Assembly (NCBI RefSeq): GCF_025144145.1
Contig: NZ_CP083547.1
Span: 1-64,000, forward strand
DNA length: 64,000 nucleotides
Direction of reading: 5' to 3'
Source of the DNA: Leisingera sp. M658
Lineage (GTDB): Bacteria; Pseudomonadota; Alphaproteobacteria; Rhodobacterales; Rhodobacteraceae
Shown here: positions 62,144 to 64,000 of the stretch, in pieces
Numbering within the stretch: position 1 is the stretch's first letter
Layout of the letters: the number at the start of each line of letters is the position of its first letter
Notes under the pieces: model-generated
Told to the model about the DNA's origin: nothing
The model's database searches: none
Seen by the model: only the letters and a program-made list of their open reading frames with translations
Position numbers and translations under genes: made by a program

Positions 62144-62332
62144 ATGTTCGACACCCTTTATCTGACCCCTGTCACCGGTGCGCTGATCGTATTCCTGGTG
62201 GTTGTCTGCGGCCATATGTACCGGCAGACCTGGAAGACCGAAGCGCCGAACGCGCGGCTGCGGGCCTGGTTGTTCGGGGTGCCTGCCGCCTTGGGCCTCT
62301 TGGCGCTGGCCTTTGTGCCGCTGAAGTTCTGA
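62144..62332 (+). CDS. small membrane protein (62 residues), hypothetical
   Basis: Two hydrophobic helices, LTPVTGALIVFLVVVCGHMY (about 8-27) and LRAWLFGVPAALGLLALAFV (about 39-58), joined by a short charged loop (RQTWKTEAPNAR). GGAAAACA precedes the ATG. Oriented with and 76 bases before apbE, so perhaps co-transcribed with the NQR maturation genes. No family recognised. Confidence 0.65.
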   Translation: MFDTLYLTPVTGALIVFLVVVCGHMYRQTWKTEAPNARLRAWLFGVPAALGLLALAFVPLKF

Positions 62333-62408
62333 TCCCTGGGGCGCCAAATTTGACTCTGGCGCGGGGCGGGGGCATAGCAGCGCCAGTTTTGCCGACGGAG
62401 ATTTGCCG

Positions 62409-63443
62409 ATGCCCAGAAGGTTCTTGTTTGCCCTGATCCTGCCTGCGGTGCTGGCGGTGTCCGGCTGCTGGTTCGAAAACGCGCCGGAAGAAGTGCGGCT
62501 GTCGGGTGAAACCATGGGCACCACCTACAGTGTGATTGCGATTGGCGGGGATCTGGAGCAGGCGGCCCTGGCCACCGCCGTGGAAGGCACGCTGGCAACG
62601 GTCAACGCCAAGATGTCGAACTGGGATCCGGCGTCTGAGGTCTCCACCTTCTCGGCCGCGCGCAGCACCGCGCCGGTGCGGGTGTCGCCAGAATTTGCCC
62701 ATGTGCTGGCTGCGGCCAGTGATGTGCATAAAAAATCAGGCGGCAAGTTCGACGTGACTTTGGGGCCGCTGATCGAGCTGTGGGGCTTCGGCCCGCGTCA
62801 GCCCGAGGATCCGGTGCCCTCCGATGTCGCTATTGCCAAGGCACTGGAGGGCGTCGGCCAGGCCCGGCTGCTGACTTTGGACGCCGGGGCCGGCACGCTG
62901 AAGAAATCCGCGCCGGAGACCGGTATCAACCTGTCGGCCATCGCCAAGGGATACGGTGTTGATGCGGTGGCGGCTGCGCTGAAGAGCTTCGGTGTTGAAC
63001 ACTATATGGTGGAAATCGGCGGCGATCTGGTGACCAAGGGTGAAAACGCCAAAGGCGAGGCCTGGCGCATTGGTATCGAGAAACCCGATGCGGCGGCGCA
63101 GACGGTGCAACTGATTGTGCCGGTCAGCAATCTGGGGCTGGCGACATCCGGTGATTACCGCAATTATTTCGAGCATGAGGGCAAGCGCTATTCCCATATC
63201 CTCGACCCTGTGGCGGGGCGGCCGGTGACGCACAGCACGACCTCGGTCACAGTGATTGCGGAAAACGCCATGCTGGCGGATGCCTGGGCCACCGCGATGC
63301 TGGTTCTGGGCCGTGAAAACGGGCTGAAGCTTGCGGAGGAGCATAAACTTGCCGTGTTTTTCATTGATCGGGACGTGCAAGCCGGTGCGGATGCCTATAT
63401 GACCACTGCCAGCAGCGCATTTGAGGCGCTGACCGGAAACTGA
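62409..63443 (+). CDS. apbE: FAD:protein FMN transferase (flavin transferase)
   Basis: 344 residues; attaches FMN by a phosphodiester bond to Thr of NqrB and NqrC. Lipoprotein signal peptide with lipobox LAVSGC (residues 1 to about 20), so anchored on the periplasmic side. Family motifs: LSGETMGTTYSVIA, VNAKMSNWDPASEVSTFSA, GKFDVTLGPLIELWGFGP, INLSAIAKGYGVDAVA, YMVEIGGDLVTKG, YSHILDPVAGRPV and ADAWATAMLVLG. Start at the ATG 62409 with GGAG upstream. Next to nqrM and 2.2 kb from nqrF, on the same strand. Confidence 0.96.
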   Translation: MPRRFLFALILPAVLAVSGCWFENAPEEVRLSGETMGTTYSVIAIGGDLEQAALATAVEGTLATVNAKMSNWDPASEVSTFSAARSTAPVRVSPEFAHVLAAASDVHKKSGGKFDVTLGPLIELWGFGPRQPEDPVPSDVAIAKALEGVGQARLLTLDAGAGTLKKSAPETGINLSAIAKGYGVDAVAAALKSFGVEHYMVEIGGDLVTKGENAKGEAWRIGIEKPDAAAQTVQLIVPVSNLGLATSGDYRNYFEHEGKRYSHILDPVAGRPVTHSTTSVTVIAENAMLADAWATAMLVLGRENGLKLAEEHKLAVFFIDRDVQAGADAYMTTASSAFEALTGN

Positions 63444-63478
63444 AGCCGCGCACCAAGCCATCCTGCGAGGGACCACAT

Positions 63479-63718
63479 ATGAGCACTTTTCTTCTGGCCT
63501 TCATCCTGCTGCTGATCGTCACCCTGGGCATGTCGCTGGGCGTGATCCTGATGGGCAAGAAGATCAAGGGCAGTTGCGGCGGGCTGAATGCGATCTCGGG
63601 CGCCGACAAATGCGTGGTCTGCTCGAAAGACATCGACCCCGACAGCCCGCTGCGCGACAAGCTGCAGTGCAAGCGCGCCCGGCAGATGGTTGAGCAGATG
63701 CAGCAGGAACAGGCCTGA
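63479..63718 (+). CDS. nqrM: Na+-NQR maturation protein NqrM
   Basis: 79 residues with an N-terminal membrane helix (FLLAFILLLIVTLGMSLGVILMG) and a cysteine-bearing tail: GSCGGLNAISG, CVVCSKD, LQCKRARQM. NqrM is needed to assemble the iron centre of the NqrDE part of the complex, probably by delivering iron. Follows apbE after 35 bases with GAGGGA upstream, completing the set nqrA-F, apbE, nqrM. Confidence 0.95.
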   Translation: MSTFLLAFILLLIVTLGMSLGVILMGKKIKGSCGGLNAISGADKCVVCSKDIDPDSPLRDKLQCKRARQMVEQMQQEQA

Positions 63719-63777
63719 TACCGCTCGCGGCCCAGCCTGCGCTGAACCTGTCCTGCACCGGAACTGAATGCCTGACC

Positions 63778-64000
63778 TTACTCAGCCTTTGCTGACAATG
63801 CTGCGGCTGCGCTGGCCGGGGTTTGATCCGGTGCCCAGCCCTTGCCCAGTGAAATCTGCAACCCGGCCCAGGCCAGTGCCAGATCACGGCGGGCGGAGAT
63901 CAGGTTCAGCTCGTTGTCGCGCAGCGCTTCTTCGGTGTTGAGCAGGTCGAACAAGGTGATTTCGCTGGCGGTGAAGGTTTCGCGCGCCAGATCAGCAACT
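63778..64000 (-). CDS. TolC-family outer membrane efflux protein, C-terminal end only
   Basis: The last 73 residues are in the window; the 5' part lies beyond its end. VADLARETFTASEITLFDLL / NTEEALRDNELNLISARRDLALAWAGLQISLGKG matches the last helical hairpin of TolC-like proteins, ending in ASAAAALSAKAE. It forms the outer-membrane exit duct of a type I secretion or RND efflux system. The partner genes, if adjacent, are outside. Confidence 0.75.
   Translation of the reverse strand, partial: VADLARETFTASEITLFDLLNTEEALRDNELNLISARRDLALAWAGLQISLGKGWAPDQTPASAAAALSAKAE

Overview
The window is high-GC, densely packed DNA that reads like a marine alphaproteobacterium of the Rhodobacteraceae (Roseobacter group, Leisingera/Phaeobacter/Ruegeria-like). 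This assignment is inferred from protein style, a Rhodobacterales-type repABC module, a HpbD-like betaine epimerase and many short catabolic operons, each with its own regulator. A repABC replication/partition module lies at about 31.8-37.4 kb: repA, repB and repC on the minus strand, a candidate counter-transcribed RNA and four copies of a parS-like palindrome. The sequence is therefore probably part of a large plasmid or chromid. An nqr respiratory operon on the same molecule fits a chromid better than a small plasmid.

Layout. 0-7.8 kb: a frameshifted acetoacetyl-CoA synthetase, a frameshifted GlxA-type regulator, an AraC regulator divergent from a two-subunit molybdenum hydroxylase (IorAB type), an NDUFA9-like SDR protein and an oxidoreductase remnant. 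7.8-20.6 kb: an uncharacterised oxidative pathway. A tight minus-strand operon encodes a DUF1185 protein, an alpha/beta hydrolase, a flavin reductase fused to a Nudix-like domain, a luciferase-like monooxygenase and an aldehyde dehydrogenase. It is divergent from a GntR regulator. Next come a creatininase-family hydrolase, an XRE-cupin regulator, a polar amino-acid-type ABC importer, two CMD/AhpD-like proteins, a VanA-like Rieske oxygenase and a NicX/M29-fold enzyme. 20.5-26.7 kb: a LysR regulator and a complete ugpBAECQ set for glycerophosphodiester / glycerol-3-phosphate use. 26.8-32 kb: hutIHGU for histidine degradation. 32-33.4 kb: an NreB-like MFS exporter with a His-rich tail. 33.5-37.4 kb: repABC.

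37.8-54 kb looks like a betaine/hydroxyproline-type catabolic region. It holds an MttB-superfamily methyltransferase, a HpbD-like enolase-superfamily epimerase, two SDRs, an operon of FAD oxidoreductase + ALDH + DapA-family enzyme under a GntR regulator, a GlxA-type regulator, a GcvA-type LysR with a Rieske demethylase-like oxygenase, another ALDH, a 79-residue protein, a quinone-reductase-like enzyme and a second enolase-superfamily protein. The likely logic is N-demethylation (Rieske and/or MttB), C2 epimerisation (HpbD), FAD oxidation, deamination (DapA family) and oxidation of a semialdehyde to 2-oxoglutarate. This is inference from family and context.

54.3-64 kb: nqrABCDEF (Na+-translocating NADH:quinone reductase) with its maturation factors apbE and nqrM a little downstream. 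Between them are a YceI protein, a divergent MarR regulator, a CBS-domain protein and a small membrane protein. The window ends in the C-terminus of a TolC-family protein. I saw no tRNA, rRNA, CRISPR array or intact insertion sequence.
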